Notes under the pieces: generated by a model
The model's database searches: none
What the model was told of the DNA's origin: nothing
The model's input: only the letters and a program-made list of their open reading frames with translations
NCBI RefSeq assembly: GCF_014174495.1
Contig: NZ_JACJHR010000003.1
Location: 62,001 to 126,000, forward strand
Length of the DNA: 64,000 nucleotides
Origin: Amycolatopsis echigonensis
GTDB lineage: Bacteria > Actinomycetota > Actinomycetes > Mycobacteriales > Pseudonocardiaceae
Reading direction: 5' to 3'
Translations under genes and position numbers: made by a program
Shown: positions 25,382 through 35,023 of the stretch, one piece after another
How the letters are laid out: each line of letters begins with the position of its first letter
Numbering within the stretch: the first letter of the stretch is position 1

Positions 25382-25690
25382 TCAGGCGCAGTCGCGGCAG
25401 ATCAGCCGGCCGCCGTTGTCCTCGGCGAGCCTGCTGCGGTGGTGCACCAGGAAGCACACCGAGCAGGTGAACTCGTCCGCCTGCTTCGGCACGACCTTCA
25501 CGGTCATGTCTTCCCCGGAGAGCCCGGAGAGGTCCGCGCCGGGAAGTTCGAAGTTCTCCGCGGTCGCGTCCTCGTCGACGTCGACGACGCCGGACTGGTT
25601 CTCGTTCCGCCGGGCCTTCAGCTCCTCCAACGAGTCTTCGGCCAGCTCGTCGGCTTCGCTGCGGCGCGGAGCGTCGTAGTCGGTAGCCAT
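25382..25690 (-). CDS. DUF4193 zinc-ribbon-like protein
   Basis: 102 residues. The first 60 are acidic and probably flexible; the C-terminus has two CxxC pairs (C76/C79 in FTCSVCF and C98/C101 in LICRDCA) that look like a zinc ribbon. It matches Rv2699c (DUF4193). ATG 25690 is preceded by gtgaggga. Function unknown, probably nucleic-acid or protein contact through the zinc ribbon. Confidence 0.9.
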   Translation of the reverse strand: MATDYDAPRRSEADELAEDSLEELKARRNENQSGVVDVDEDATAENFELPGADLSGLSGEDMTVKVVPKQADEFTCSVCFLVHHRSRLAEDNGGRLICRDCA

Positions 25691-26197
25691 TGTCCCTCAC
25701 CCCTGCGATTCAGCATCTCGTCCTGCACCGGTTCCGGAGGCGCCCGATACCGGTCGTGCCGCTGGTCAACGTTCCAGCGCCCCTGTTTGTGCCCGGCCTG
25801 CGAGTGACCCAGGTCTCAACCCGGTTGACCTCGTCCGGCGGCCGGAGCCCGGGAAGGGTAGCTCACCGCCGGGCGCGCCTCGCACCGAGTCGGACATTGC
25901 TGTGCCAGCGTCACCCGGGAGGGGGAACGCGCAGGTGAGACGCCTGTCCTCCGATCGGGTTGCCCCGGCGTCGGTTACCTCACCTCGCGGCCGCGTCCGC
26001 TTGCTCCCGCGGAGCCGTCCGTGGTGCGATCGCCGCGGAGGGGCATTACGCGGAACGGGTGAAGGTGACCCGCGACACCGCGCGCCGCGGTCAGCGCCTA
26101 GGCTCACCGGCTACCACGCCGGTGCGTACGCTGGCGGTTACCGCGAGGCGCGGCGGGGCGACCGCGGCCGGTTCTGCGAGGGGAAGGGACGGGGCAG
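25691..26197. other. Divergent intergenic region upstream of cei
   Basis: 507 bases without a convincing gene. It must hold promoters for the DUF4193 gene (-) and cei (+). TAGGCT at 26099-26104 is a possible -10 for cei with a ~95-base leader, but no matching -35 was found. Nothing else recognised. Confidence 0.4.
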
Positions 26198-26881
26198 GTG
26201 GCGTCGGGGAACGGGTCGGGGAACCGTGGTGCGCGGCCTTATCGCAAGCACCGTCCGCTGCCCGCGTTGATCGTGATCGGCGTGCTCGCGCTCGGCGCGG
26301 TGTTCGTGTGGGTCCACGCCGTGGTCGGCCGCGGCGACGTCGACGAGGCGGTCCGCTGCACCCCGGAGCCCAAAGCGCCGCCGGGAGTCACCTACACGTC
26401 CGTCCCGCACAACGGATTGGACGACCGCTCGCCGATGCCGCCGGACAGGATCGCGCTGAAGGTGCTCAACGCGAGCAGCACGCGCGGGCAGGGCAGCATC
26501 GCCACCAACGCGCTGCGGGAACTCGGCTTCACCGCGATCGGCAATCCCGACAACGACCCGGCGTACCCGAAGGGCGACGCGCGCTGCCGCGGCCAGATCC
26601 GCTACGGCGACAACGGCGCTTCGGCGGCCCGCACGGTCAGCCTGGTGATCCCGTGCGCGGAGCTGGTCCACGACACCCGCAAGGACGCCTCCGTCGACCT
26701 GGCCACCGGGAAGCTCTTCACCGACATCCAGCCGCGTCCCGAGGCGGTCAAGATTCTCAAGCAGCTCACCGCCTGGTCGCAGGCGCACCAGGGCGGCGGC
26801 AGCAGCGAGCAGTCCGCCAGCCCCGGCGCGCCGGTGATCGACCAGGCGCTCCTGGCTTCCGCTCGCGCCGTCACCTGCTGA
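26198..26881 (+). CDS. cei: Envelope integrity protein Cei-like (LytR C-terminal domain)
   Basis: 227 residues: a basic cytoplasmic N-terminus (RPYRKHRP), one membrane span near 21-40, and an extracellular LytR_C-like domain (IALKVLNASSTRGQGSIATNALRELGF from about 88 on) with a Cys pair. Matches Rv2700 (Cei), a protein needed for normal envelope integrity in M. tuberculosis. GTG 26198 starts it. Probably binds or supports cell-wall glycopolymer attachment; the exact role is not settled. Confidence 0.87.
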   Translation: MASGNGSGNRGARPYRKHRPLPALIVIGVLALGAVFVWVHAVVGRGDVDEAVRCTPEPKAPPGVTYTSVPHNGLDDRSPMPPDRIALKVLNASSTRGQGSIATNALRELGFTAIGNPDNDPAYPKGDARCRGQIRYGDNGASAARTVSLVIPCAELVHDTRKDASVDLATGKLFTDIQPRPEAVKILKQLTAWSQAHQGGGSSEQSASPGAPVIDQALLASARAVTC

Positions 26882-26914
26882 CCCCGCGACGAGGTCAGCA
26901 GGCACGGCCCGCGG

Positions 26915-27751
26915 TCACACCTCTGCCGCACCGCCCGCGGACAGCGCCGCGCGCAGTTCCGCCGCGATCCCCGGCGACGCCGCGAACGTCGCGTCCTCCC
27001 CCAGATCGGCCGCTTCGCCCGGCAGCAGCACCGTCGCGCCCGCCTCCTGGGCCACCAGCGCTCCGGCGGCCCAGTCCCAGCGGTGCAGACCGTGCTCGAA
27101 GTACCCGTCCAGCCAGCCGGCCGCGACGGCGCACAGGTCCAGCGAAGCCGCTCCCCGGCGGCGGATGTCGCGCACGCGCCCGATCAGATCCGCGGTCAGC
27201 TTGCCCTGCCGGACGCGGCGGTCCTGCCCGTAGGCGAACCCCATCCCGACGAGCGCCAGCTCCAACCGGTCCGCCGCCGACACCGACAGCCGGGTGCCGT
27301 CGAGCCACGAACCTCCGCCGCGCACGGCCGTCCAGCGCCGTCCGCTCACCGGCTCCACGACCGCTCCCGCGACCGACACCCCGTCCACCTGAGCCGCGAT
27401 CGACACCGCGAAGGTCGGCAGGCCGTACAGGAAGTTGACCGTCCCGTCGATCGGATCCACGACCCAGGTGACCCCGCCGGCGGCGTCGTTGCCTGCCCCG
27501 CCGCCCTCCTCCCCCAGCACCGGTTCCCCGGGCCGGATCCGCTTCAGCCGGGCCCGCACCAGTTCCTCCGACTCCCGGTCCACCGCGGTGACCACGTCGG
27601 TCTCCCCCGACTTCGTGTCCACCGCGACCTCGCCGCCGGACTGCATCCGCACCCAGGCCGTCCGGACCAGGTGCGCGGCCTCGACCGCGACCTGCTCGGC
27701 GGTGTTTTTCAGGTCGTTCAGCATCGCCTCGTCAACTCCCACGCCCGCCAT
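26915..27751 (-). CDS. suhB: Inositol monophosphatase family protein
   Basis: Mg2+-dependent phosphatase, 278 residues, normal length. Metal-site motifs: GEEGGG (E81-E82), [11 protein letters not shown] (D99, D102) and the late [15 protein letters not shown] (D226). Dephosphorylates inositol monophosphate, used in phosphatidylinositol and mycothiol-type pathways. Matches Rv2701c (suhB). ATG 27751 is used; ATG ten codons later is an alternative. Divergent from ppgK with 64 bases between. Confidence 0.93.
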   Translation of the reverse strand: MAGVGVDEAMLNDLKNTAEQVAVEAAHLVRTAWVRMQSGGEVAVDTKSGETDVVTAVDRESEELVRARLKRIRPGEPVLGEEGGGAGNDAAGGVTWVVDPIDGTVNFLYGLPTFAVSIAAQVDGVSVAGAVVEPVSGRRWTAVRGGGSWLDGTRLSVSAADRLELALVGMGFAYGQDRRVRQGKLTADLIGRVRDIRRRGAASLDLCAVAAGWLDGYFEHGLHRWDWAAGALVAQEAGATVLLPGEAADLGEDATFAASPGIAAELRAALSAGGAAEV

Positions 27752-27815
27752 GTCACCACATCCGGTTAAAGTCTCCGCAGCAGACTTCTGAATCGTGCGA
27801 GAAGGGACCACGTCA

Positions 27816-28577
27816 GTGACGGCGACCCGAGGCTTCGGAATCGACATCGGCGGCAGCGGGATCAAAGGCGCGCTGGTCGATTTGGAACAGGGACAGCTCA
27901 TCGGGGACCGGCACCGGATCGAAACGCCGCAGCCGTCGACGCCGGACGCGGTGGCCGACGTCGTCGCCGAGATCGTGCGCGCGGCGGAGTGGGACGGGCC
28001 GGTCGGCGTGACGCTTCCCGCGGTGGTCAAGAGGGGGACCGCGCACACCGCGGCCAACATCGACCACAAATGGATCGGCACGGACGCCGAAGCGCTCTTC
28101 GCGAAGCGGCTCGGCAAGGGCGTCGAGGAGGTCACGATGCTCAACGACGCGGACGCCGCGGGCCTCGCCGAGATCCGCTTCGGCGACGCGGCCGCGCGCA
28201 CCGGCGTGACCGCCCTGCTCACCTTCGGCACCGGCATCGGCAGCGCGCTGTTCCACGACGGCAAGCTCGTGCCCAACACCGAATTCGGCCATCTGGAGGT
28301 CGACGGCCACGACGCGGAAAAGCGCGCCGCCGCTTCGATCAAGGACAACGAGGGCCTGTCGTATCCGGAGTGGGCCAAGCGGGTGCACCGGTACCTCTCG
28401 GTGCTGGAGAACCTGATCTGGCCGGATCTGTTCATCGTCGGCGGCGGCGTCAGCAAGAAGGCCGAGAAGTGGGTGCCGCTGCTGGACATCCGCACGCCGG
28501 TGGTCGTCGCGTCGCTGCAGAACAACGCGGGCATCGTCGGGGCCGCGGCGGCCGCGGCAGAGGGCGCCGGGCACTGA
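27816..28577 (+). CDS. ppgK: Polyphosphate glucokinase
   Basis: ROK-type kinase that phosphorylates glucose with inorganic polyphosphate or ATP. 253 residues, typical. Motifs: [16 protein letters not shown] (phosphate 1), [27 protein letters not shown] glucose region, [10 protein letters not shown] with the catalytic Asp, and [15 protein letters not shown] 27816 is chosen over GTG 27795 because agaaggga (27800-27807) is well placed for it. Matches Rv2702, directly before sigA. Confidence 0.95.
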   Translation: MTATRGFGIDIGGSGIKGALVDLEQGQLIGDRHRIETPQPSTPDAVADVVAEIVRAAEWDGPVGVTLPAVVKRGTAHTAANIDHKWIGTDAEALFAKRLGKGVEEVTMLNDADAAGLAEIRFGDAAARTGVTALLTFGTGIGSALFHDGKLVPNTEFGHLEVDGHDAEKRAAASIKDNEGLSYPEWAKRVHRYLSVLENLIWPDLFIVGGGVSKKAEKWVPLLDIRTPVVVASLQNNAGIVGAAAAAAEGAGH

Positions 28578-28673
28578 ACGACCGGTCCGCGCCGGGTCTC
28601 GGACCGGTCACCGCCAGGCGCCGGGTAGGGGGCCGGAGGGTGATCGCTTCGCGACGCAGTGGGCCGACGTCGT

Positions 28674-28679
28674 TACAAT
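28674..28679 (+). promoter_or_regulatory. Candidate -10 element of the sigA promoter
   Basis: TACAAT sits about 120 bases before the sigA GTG in the ppgK-sigA gap, predicting a leader of ~115 bases. The -35 region is weak (gcgacg at 28651-28656, spacer 17). It is the best -10 match in the gap. Confidence 0.5.
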
Positions 28680-28799
28680 GGAACACGGCGCAGGAGCTGC
28701 GGAGGTAAAACCGCAGGCCGAGGCGTGTTCCCCGAATGTGAGGCAGCTGAGGTGGCGACATCTCGGCTCGTCATGATCGACCGCTGCGAAAGGGCGTAA

Positions 28800-30221
28800 G
28801 TGGCAGCCGCAAGAACCGCAACCCGAGGCGGGACGAAGACAGCGACCGAAGCCGGCGAGCCGGCCGACGAGGCAGCCACCGGAGCGGCGAAGTCCCCGGC
28901 GCGCAAGACCGCCGCGAAGCCGGCGGGCGCGAAGAAGACTCCGGCCAAGAAGGCTCCGGCGAAGAAGGCCGCCGCGAAGGGTCCGAAGACCGACGACGGC
29001 GATCCCGACGGCCCGGTCGACCTCGACGAGGCCGAACTCGACAGCCCGGACCTGTCCGATCTCGAAGAGGTCGAGGTCGACGTCGTCGACGAGACGGTCA
29101 ACGACGAGGCCGACGACGACGAGGACGACTCCGACGACGAGGCCGAGGCGACCGACGGGGCCGCGGCCACGTCCACCGCCGCGCGCCGTCGCGCGAGCCA
29201 GGCGGACAAGGGCGGCAAGTCCTCGGACAACCCGGACTTCGTGTGGGACGAGGAGGAGTCCGAGGCGCTGCGCCAGGCGCGCAAGGACGCCGAGCTCACC
29301 GCGTCGGCCGACTCGGTCCGCGCCTACCTCAAGCAGATCGGCAAGGTCGCGCTGCTGAACGCCGAGGAGGAGGTGGAGCTCGCCAAGCGGATCGAGGCGG
29401 GGCTCTACGCCGCCGAGCGCGTGCGCACCGCCGAGGAGGAGGGCGAGAAGCTCGTCACCCAGATGCGCCGCGACCTCAAGTGGATCGTGCGCGACGGCGA
29501 GCGGGCCAAGAACCACCTGCTGGAGGCGAACCTCCGGCTCGTCGTGTCGCTGGCCAAGCGCTACACCGGCCGCGGCATGGCGTTCCTGGACCTGATCCAG
29601 GAGGGCAACCTCGGCCTGATCCGCGCGGTGGAGAAGTTCGACTACACCAAGGGCTACAAGTTCTCCACGTACGCCACGTGGTGGATCCGCCAGGCGATCA
29701 CCCGCGCGATGGCCGACCAGGCGCGCACCATCCGCATCCCGGTGCACATGGTCGAGGTCATCAACAAGCTCGGCCGCATCCAGCGCGAGCTCCTGCAGGA
29801 CCTCGGCCGCGAGCCGACGCCCGAGGAACTCGCCAAGGAGATGGACATCTCGCCGGAGAAGGTCCTGGAGATCCAGCAGTACGCGCGCGAGCCGATCTCG
29901 CTGGACCAGACCATCGGCGACGAGGGCGACTCGCAGCTCGGCGACTTCATCGAGGACTCCGAGGCAGTCGTCGCGGTCGACGCGGTGTCGTTCACGCTGC
30001 TGCAGGACCAGCTCCAGTCGGTGCTGCAGACGCTGTCCGAGCGCGAGGCGGGCGTGGTCCGGCTGCGCTTCGGCCTCACCGACGGCCAGCCGCGCACCCT
30101 CGACGAGATCGGCCAGGTCTACGGGGTCACGCGCGAGCGGATCCGGCAGATCGAGTCGAAGACGATGTCGAAGCTGCGCCACCCGTCGCGTTCGCAGGTG
30201 CTGCGCGACTACCTGGACTGA
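28800..30221 (+). CDS. sigA: Principal RNA polymerase sigma factor (SigA/HrdB)
   Basis: Essential housekeeping sigma-70 factor, 473 residues. The N-terminus (1-65) is Lys/Ala/Pro-rich with [16 protein letters not shown]; residues ~66-125 are strongly acidic. Region 1.2 begins near 170 ([16 protein letters not shown]), region 2 spans ~240-305 ([32 protein letters not shown]), region 3 ~305-385 and region 4 ends with the helix-turn-helix [19 protein letters not shown] near 433-451. GTG 28800 follows gaaaggg. Matches Rv2703. A strong terminator follows at 30240. Confidence 0.98.
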   Translation: MAAARTATRGGTKTATEAGEPADEAATGAAKSPARKTAAKPAGAKKTPAKKAPAKKAAAKGPKTDDGDPDGPVDLDEAELDSPDLSDLEEVEVDVVDETVNDEADDDEDDSDDEAEATDGAAATSTAARRRASQADKGGKSSDNPDFVWDEEESEALRQARKDAELTASADSVRAYLKQIGKVALLNAEEEVELAKRIEAGLYAAERVRTAEEEGEKLVTQMRRDLKWIVRDGERAKNHLLEANLRLVVSLAKRYTGRGMAFLDLIQEGNLGLIRAVEKFDYTKGYKFSTYATWWIRQAITRAMADQARTIRIPVHMVEVINKLGRIQRELLQDLGREPTPEELAKEMDISPEKVLEIQQYAREPISLDQTIGDEGDSQLGDFIEDSEAVVAVDAVSFTLLQDQLQSVLQTLSEREAGVVRLRFGLTDGQPRTLDEIGQVYGVTRERIRQIESKTMSKLRHPSRSQVLRDYLD

Positions 30222-30239
30222 GCTTCTCAGGTTCCCGCG

Positions 30240-30277
30240 AGAAACCCCGCCCCGCACTACGCGGCGGCGGGGTTTCT
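30240..30277 (+). terminator. sigA: sigA terminator
   Basis: Perfect 12-base stem (30240-30251 with 30266-30277), loop of 14 bases that can pair further (ccgc with gcgg), followed by gcgttta. It lies 18 bases past the sigA stop. Confidence 0.85.
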
Positions 30278-30822
30278 GCGTTTACCGACAACAACGCGCG
30301 CGGAGCCGGCCGGGCATTTCCGCGAAATCCTTCTTTCGGCTGACCACAGTGGACCGGACAAGTCCCGAAAACTCGGCGGCGCGCGGGCCCGACGCGAATT
30401 ACGCTGCGGCACAACGGAATCCGCGAGGCGAATCCCACGCAGGCGAACGTGCGACTCGGCCGAACCTCAAGCGAGGGGATCGAATGCCTGTCCGTTTCCC
30501 GTTCACAACCGTTCACGCGGAACCCCCGGAACCGTTCCGGAATACTCATCGCCGGTGCACGGCCGCGCACTTACCGCGACAATGGGGCGCGGACAAGATG
30601 CTAAAGTCGGTTGTTCTCCGCCAGAACGCGGAAATCGTGATTGTTTGGTTGCCTGGAAACGAAGATCGCAACGGCTGATCGCCATTAGGCTGCGCCCACA
30701 ACGAGCGTCAGTATTGGAAGGCAGCACCGCCCAGTGTTTTCGACGAAAACTCAATCGCGAGCGAGCCAGGGATGTCCGGCGGCACGGAGCGGATCCTCCG
30801 TCCCCGGTGAAGCGAGGCACCT
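30278..30822 (+). promoter_or_regulatory. Upstream region of the opp operon with palindrome and direct repeats
   Basis: 545 bases, less GC-rich than its surroundings, without a convincing gene. It contains a perfect 15-base palindrome, ccggaaccgttccgg (30526-30540), and an eight-base direct repeat ccgttcac at 30499-30506 and 30509-30516. These are candidate regulator sites for the oligopeptide transporter. TAGGCT at 30686-30691 could be a -10 but has no clear -35. The short open frames here show no start signals or family features. Confidence 0.4.
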
Positions 30823-31800
30823 GTGATCGGGTTCCTCCTCCGCAGACTCGTCAACTACATCGCCCTGTGCCTCGTCGCGACCTTCGCGGCGTTCTCCCTG
30901 GCATCGCTGTCCTTCAGCCCGCTGGACGCGCTCAAGCTGCGCAATCCGCCCGCCCCGCAGGCGACGATCGACGCGAAGGCCGCCGAACTCCACTTGGACC
31001 AGGCGATCCCGCATCGGTTCATCACCTGGCTGGGCGGCGTCTTCCAAGGCAACTTCGGCCGTACCGTCGCCGATCAGGCGATCACCGACGAGCTGTTCCG
31101 CCGCGCGGGCGTGAGCCTGCGGCTGTTCCTGCTCGGCATCACGATCGGCATCATCATCGGCGTGCTGGTCGGCGTGGTCAGCGCGATCCGGCAGTACAAG
31201 ATCAGCGACTACCTCGCCACCACGTTCTCCTTCGTGGTGCTGTCGACGCCGGTGTTCGTGATCGCGACGATCCTCAAAGCGGGCGCGCAGTCGGTCAATG
31301 ACAACCTGCTCGACGGATACCAGTTCTTCATCGTGCAGGGCGAAGGCGGCGCCGTCGACGGCAGTTTCGGCGACGCTCTGCTCGACCGGCTGCAGCACAT
31401 CATCGTGCCGACCCTGGCGATCGTGCTGACCCAGGTCGCCTACTACAGCCGCTATCAGCGCTCGGCGATGCTCGACGTGCTCGGCTCGGACTTCCTGCGC
31501 ACCGCGCAGGCCAAGGGCCTCACCCGCAGGCGCGCGCTGTTCAAGCACGGCCTCCGCACCGCGCTGATCCCGATGGCGACGCTGTTCGCGTTCGGCTTCG
31601 GCCTTCTCATCACCGGCGGCGTTTTCACCGAGAAGATCTTCGGCTGGTACGGCATGGGCGACTGGCTGGTGACCGGCATCCAGAAGCAGGACACCAACAT
31701 CGTGACCACCGTGACCCTGTTCATCGCGATCTGCGTGCTGCTCGCCGGCTGGCTCGCGGACGTGCTCTACGCCGCGCTCGACCCGAGGGTGAGGATCTGA
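30823..31800 (+). CDS. oppB: Oligopeptide ABC transporter permease (OppB/DppB type)
   Basis: Inner-membrane permease of 325 residues, six spans. The N-terminal MIGFLLRRLVNYIALCLVAT and the cytoplasmic EAA-type loop TAQAKGLTRRRALFKHGLR are typical of the OppB branch. GTG 30823 follows agcgagg. The stop overlaps the oppC ATG (TGATG). First gene of the operon; the binding protein comes last, the reverse of many opp operons. Confidence 0.93.
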   Translation: MIGFLLRRLVNYIALCLVATFAAFSLASLSFSPLDALKLRNPPAPQATIDAKAAELHLDQAIPHRFITWLGGVFQGNFGRTVADQAITDELFRRAGVSLRLFLLGITIGIIIGVLVGVVSAIRQYKISDYLATTFSFVVLSTPVFVIATILKAGAQSVNDNLLDGYQFFIVQGEGGAVDGSFGDALLDRLQHIIVPTLAIVLTQVAYYSRYQRSAMLDVLGSDFLRTAQAKGLTRRRALFKHGLRTALIPMATLFAFGFGLLITGGVFTEKIFGWYGMGDWLVTGIQKQDTNIVTTVTLFIAICVLLAGWLADVLYAALDPRVRI

Positions 31801-32816
31801 TGGCCGCCCCATTGAACGAGGCCGACCTCGCCGACTCGGCCGTCGCAGCCACCGAAACCCAGACCGAGCAGCAGACCGGGAAGTCCTCCAGCCGGGGAAG
31901 GCTCGTCGCCCGCCGGTTCTTCCGCAACAAACTGGCCCTGGCCGGTCTCGTCGTGATCCTGCTGTTCTACGTCCTGGCGTTCACCTACAGCTGGTATTCG
32001 CCGTGGGGCTACGACGAACTCGACCCGGCCTCGACGCTGATGCCGCCGGACGGCACGCACTGGTTCGGCACCAACCAGATCGGCGGCGACATGTTCGCGC
32101 AGACCATGCGCGGACTGCAGAAGTCGCTCACCATCGGCCTGCTGGCCGCGCTGTTCTCCACCGGCGTGGCCTCGATCGTCGGCTCCGCGGCCGGGTACTT
32201 CGGCGGCTGGACCGACCGGGTGTCGATGTGGGTCGTCGACCTGCTGCTGATCCTGCCGCCGTTCCTGATCATCTCGATCCTGTCGCCGGCCTTCCGCGGC
32301 AAGACGTGGCTGATCCTGGTCGGCCTGATCGCGCTGTTCCAGTGGATGATCACCGCCCGCATCGTCCGCGGCATGACGCTGACGCTGCGCGAGCGCGAGT
32401 TCGTCAAGGCCGCCAAGTTCATGGGCCAGTCCCCGTGGCGGATCATCTTCAAGCACATCGTGCCGAACATGGCTTCGCTGCTGATCATCGACGCGACGAT
32501 CAACGTCGGCGTCGCGATCATCATGGAGACGTCGCTGTCGTTCTTCGGCTTCGGCGTGCAGGCTCCGGACGTTTCGCTGGGCACGCTGATCTCGGCGGGT
32601 TCCGACGCGGTCCGCACGTTCCCGTGGCTGTTCTACATCCCGGCCGGCTTCCTGGTGTTCACCGTGCTCGCGGTGAACTTCGTCGGCGACGGCCTGCGCG
32701 ACGCGCTCGACCCGTCGTCCAGCCGTTCGCGGCGCAAGGAACGGAAGCGGATCGAAGAAAAGACCAAGTCGACTGCCTCGACGCAGACGCAGCAGACCGT
32801 GGGAGCAGAAGCATGA
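31800..32816 (+). CDS. oppC: Oligopeptide ABC transporter permease (OppC/DppC type)
   Basis: 338 residues with the N-terminal OppC extension ([20 protein letters not shown]) before the first span, the [20 protein letters not shown] segment and the EAA loop [20 protein letters not shown]. Partner of OppB in the membrane channel. The C-terminal tail is charged and Lys/Arg-rich. Start overlaps the oppB stop; its own stop overlaps a 13-codon open frame. Confidence 0.93.
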   Translation: MAAPLNEADLADSAVAATETQTEQQTGKSSSRGRLVARRFFRNKLALAGLVVILLFYVLAFTYSWYSPWGYDELDPASTLMPPDGTHWFGTNQIGGDMFAQTMRGLQKSLTIGLLAALFSTGVASIVGSAAGYFGGWTDRVSMWVVDLLLILPPFLIISILSPAFRGKTWLILVGLIALFQWMITARIVRGMTLTLREREFVKAAKFMGQSPWRIIFKHIVPNMASLLIIDATINVGVAIIMETSLSFFGFGVQAPDVSLGTLISAGSDAVRTFPWLFYIPAGFLVFTVLAVNFVGDGLRDALDPSSSRSRRKERKRIEEKTKSTASTQTQQTVGAEA

Positions 32817-32854
32817 GCACCGCCGACGTACTTTTCACCGCGGAGGCGGCATGA
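32813..32854 (+). CDS. 13-codon coupling open frame between oppC and oppDF
   Basis: ATG 32813 overlaps the oppC stop (ATGA) and its own TGA overlaps the oppDF start (ATGA). It encodes [13 protein letters not shown]. gcggaggcgg inside it is the ribosome binding site for oppDF. It may be a leader that couples translation, or the relic of an older oppD start. Whether the peptide accumulates is unknown. Confidence 0.4.
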   Translation: MSTADVLFTAEAA

Positions 32855-34983
32855 GCAGGGCACTCGAGCTGACCGTGGACACCGAGAAGCCGACCGGCAC
32901 CGTGCTGGAAGTCTCGAACCTCGAAGTGTCCTTCCCGTCCGAGTCCGGCCGCGTGCACGCGGTGCGCGGGCTGAACTACCAGGTCGCCGCGGGGGAGGTG
33001 CTCGGCATCGTCGGCGAGTCCGGTTCGGGCAAGTCGGTGTCGTCGCTCGCCGTGATGGGGCTGCTGCCGCCGCAGGCGCGGGTTTCGGGCTCGATCCGGT
33101 TCTCCGGCAGCGAATTGATCGGCAAGTCCGACACCGAGCTGTCGAAGATCCGCGGCAAGAAGATCTCGATGGTCTTCCAGGACCCGCTGTCCGCGCTGAC
33201 CCCGGTGTACACCGTCGGCGCGCAGATCGCCGAAGCGCTCCTGGTGCACGGCAAGGGCACGATCACCAAGCAGCAGGCGAACAACCGCGCGGTCGAACTG
33301 CTCGACCTGGTCGGCATCCCGAACGCGGCGGCGCGCGCGAAGGCGTTCCCGCACGAGTTCTCCGGCGGCATGCGCCAGCGCGCGGTGATCGCCATCGCGA
33401 TCGCCAACGACCCGGACCTGATCATCGCCGACGAGCCGACCACCGCGCTCGACGTGACGGTGCAGGCGCAGGTGCTGGAGGTGCTGAAGACCGCGCAGGA
33501 GGTCACCGGCGCGGGCATCGTGATCATCACGCACGACCTCGGCGTGGTCGCCGGGTTCGCCGACCGGCTGATGGTGATGTACGCCGGGCGCGCGGTCGAG
33601 CAGGGGCCGGTCGACACGATCTACGCCCAGCCGCGGATGCCGTACACGCTGGGCCTGCTCGGTTCGATTCCCCGCGTCGACGCGCGGGAGAAGCAGCCGC
33701 TGGTGCCGATCGAAGGTCAGCCTCCGTCGCTGGTGAACCTGCCGCAGGGCTGTCCGTTCGCGCCGCGCTGCCCGCTGGCGATCGACGCCTGCCGCACGGC
33801 CGAGCCGGAACTGTTCACGATCACGCCGGGCAACCCGAACGCGCCCGTCGACACGACGCACCGGGCCGCCTGTATCCGCACCGAGGAACTCGGCCGTCCC
33901 GAAGCGGACGCCGCCGAGGTCTACGGCGCCGAGGTGATCGAGGAGGCCGCCGTCGCGTCCGTGCCGCGCGAACAGCGCACCACCGTGCTGGACGTGCGGG
34001 ACCTGCAGAAGCACTACGCGGTCAGCAAGGGCACCGTTTTCAAGCGCAAGGTCGGCACGGTGCGCGCGGTCGACGGGATCACCTTCGACATCGTCGAGGG
34101 CGAAACCCTGGGCCTGGTCGGCGAATCCGGCTGCGGCAAGTCGACCACGCTGATGGAGATCCTCGAGCTGGCGGCCCCGGCGCACGGTTCGGTCGCGGTG
34201 CTCGGCAAGGACGTGGCGAAGCTCGGGGGCAAGGACCGCAAGGCGATCCGCCGCGACCTGCAGGTGGTCTTCCAGGACCCGATGGCCGCGCTCGACCCGC
34301 GGCTGCCGATCGGCGACATCATCGCCGAGCCGATGGTGACGCACGGGTTCGCGAAGGAGCGCATCGACAAGCGGGTGCCGGAGCTGCTCGGGCTGGTCGG
34401 CCTGCGCCCCGAGCACGCCGACCGGTACCCGGCGGAGTTCTCCGGCGGCCAGCGCCAGCGCATCGGCATCGCGCGGGCGCTCGCGCTGGAGCCGAAGCTG
34501 ATCGTGCTCGACGAGCCGGTGTCCGCGCTCGACGTGTCGATCCAGGCCGGCGTGATCAACCTGCTGGACGAGCTGAAGGCCAAGCTGGGCCTGTCGTACC
34601 TGTTCGTGGCGCACGACCTGTCGGTGGTCCGGCACATCGCCGACCGCGTGGCGGTGATGTACCTCGGCAAGATCGTGGAGATCGGCGACGTCCGCACGGT
34701 TTTCGACGCGCCGCAGCACCCGTACACGCAGGCGCTGTTGTCCGCGATCCCGATCCCGGACCCGGCCAAGGAACGCGAGCGCGGCCGGATCATCCTCACC
34801 GGAGACCTGCCCAGCCCGGCGAACCCGCCGTCGGGCTGCCGGTTCCGCACCCGGTGTTTCGTCTTCTCCCAACTGTCCGAAGAGGACAGGAAGAAGTGCG
34901 TCGACGTCGAGCCGCCGCGCGAATCCCGCGCGCAGGACCACGACGTGGCGTGCCACTACGCCAAGACCCGCGAAGTCGTGTAG
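32851..34983 (+). CDS. Fused oligopeptide ABC ATPase (OppD-OppF fusion)
   Basis: 710 residues with two complete ATP-binding cassettes. Cassette 1: Walker A GESGSGKS (55-62), signature [11 protein letters not shown] near 171, Walker [13 protein letters not shown] near 190. Cassette 2: Walker [10 protein letters not shown] near 424, signature [11 protein letters not shown] near 531, Walker [13 protein letters not shown] near 550. Each half ends in the oligopeptide C-terminal Cys-containing motif ([14 protein letters not shown] and [10 protein letters not shown]), so the protein equals OppD plus OppF in one chain. It powers uptake by OppBC. Confidence 0.95.
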   Translation: MSRALELTVDTEKPTGTVLEVSNLEVSFPSESGRVHAVRGLNYQVAAGEVLGIVGESGSGKSVSSLAVMGLLPPQARVSGSIRFSGSELIGKSDTELSKIRGKKISMVFQDPLSALTPVYTVGAQIAEALLVHGKGTITKQQANNRAVELLDLVGIPNAAARAKAFPHEFSGGMRQRAVIAIAIANDPDLIIADEPTTALDVTVQAQVLEVLKTAQEVTGAGIVIITHDLGVVAGFADRLMVMYAGRAVEQGPVDTIYAQPRMPYTLGLLGSIPRVDAREKQPLVPIEGQPPSLVNLPQGCPFAPRCPLAIDACRTAEPELFTITPGNPNAPVDTTHRAACIRTEELGRPEADAAEVYGAEVIEEAAVASVPREQRTTVLDVRDLQKHYAVSKGTVFKRKVGTVRAVDGITFDIVEGETLGLVGESGCGKSTTLMEILELAAPAHGSVAVLGKDVAKLGGKDRKAIRRDLQVVFQDPMAALDPRLPIGDIIAEPMVTHGFAKERIDKRVPELLGLVGLRPEHADRYPAEFSGGQRQRIGIARALALEPKLIVLDEPVSALDVSIQAGVINLLDELKAKLGLSYLFVAHDLSVVRHIADRVAVMYLGKIVEIGDVRTVFDAPQHPYTQALLSAIPIPDPAKERERGRIILTGDLPSPANPPSGCRFRTRCFVFSQLSEEDRKKCVDVEPPRESRAQDHDVACHYAKTREVV

Positions 34984-35023
34984 CCACGATCCGTTGGCAC
35001 ACCAGAAGAAGAAAGGTAGACAC

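Noticed and set aside
30349..30678. 109-codon plus-strand frame in the sigA-opp gap
   Set aside because: No ribosome binding site, no third-position GC pattern and no recognisable fold; treated as regulatory sequence.
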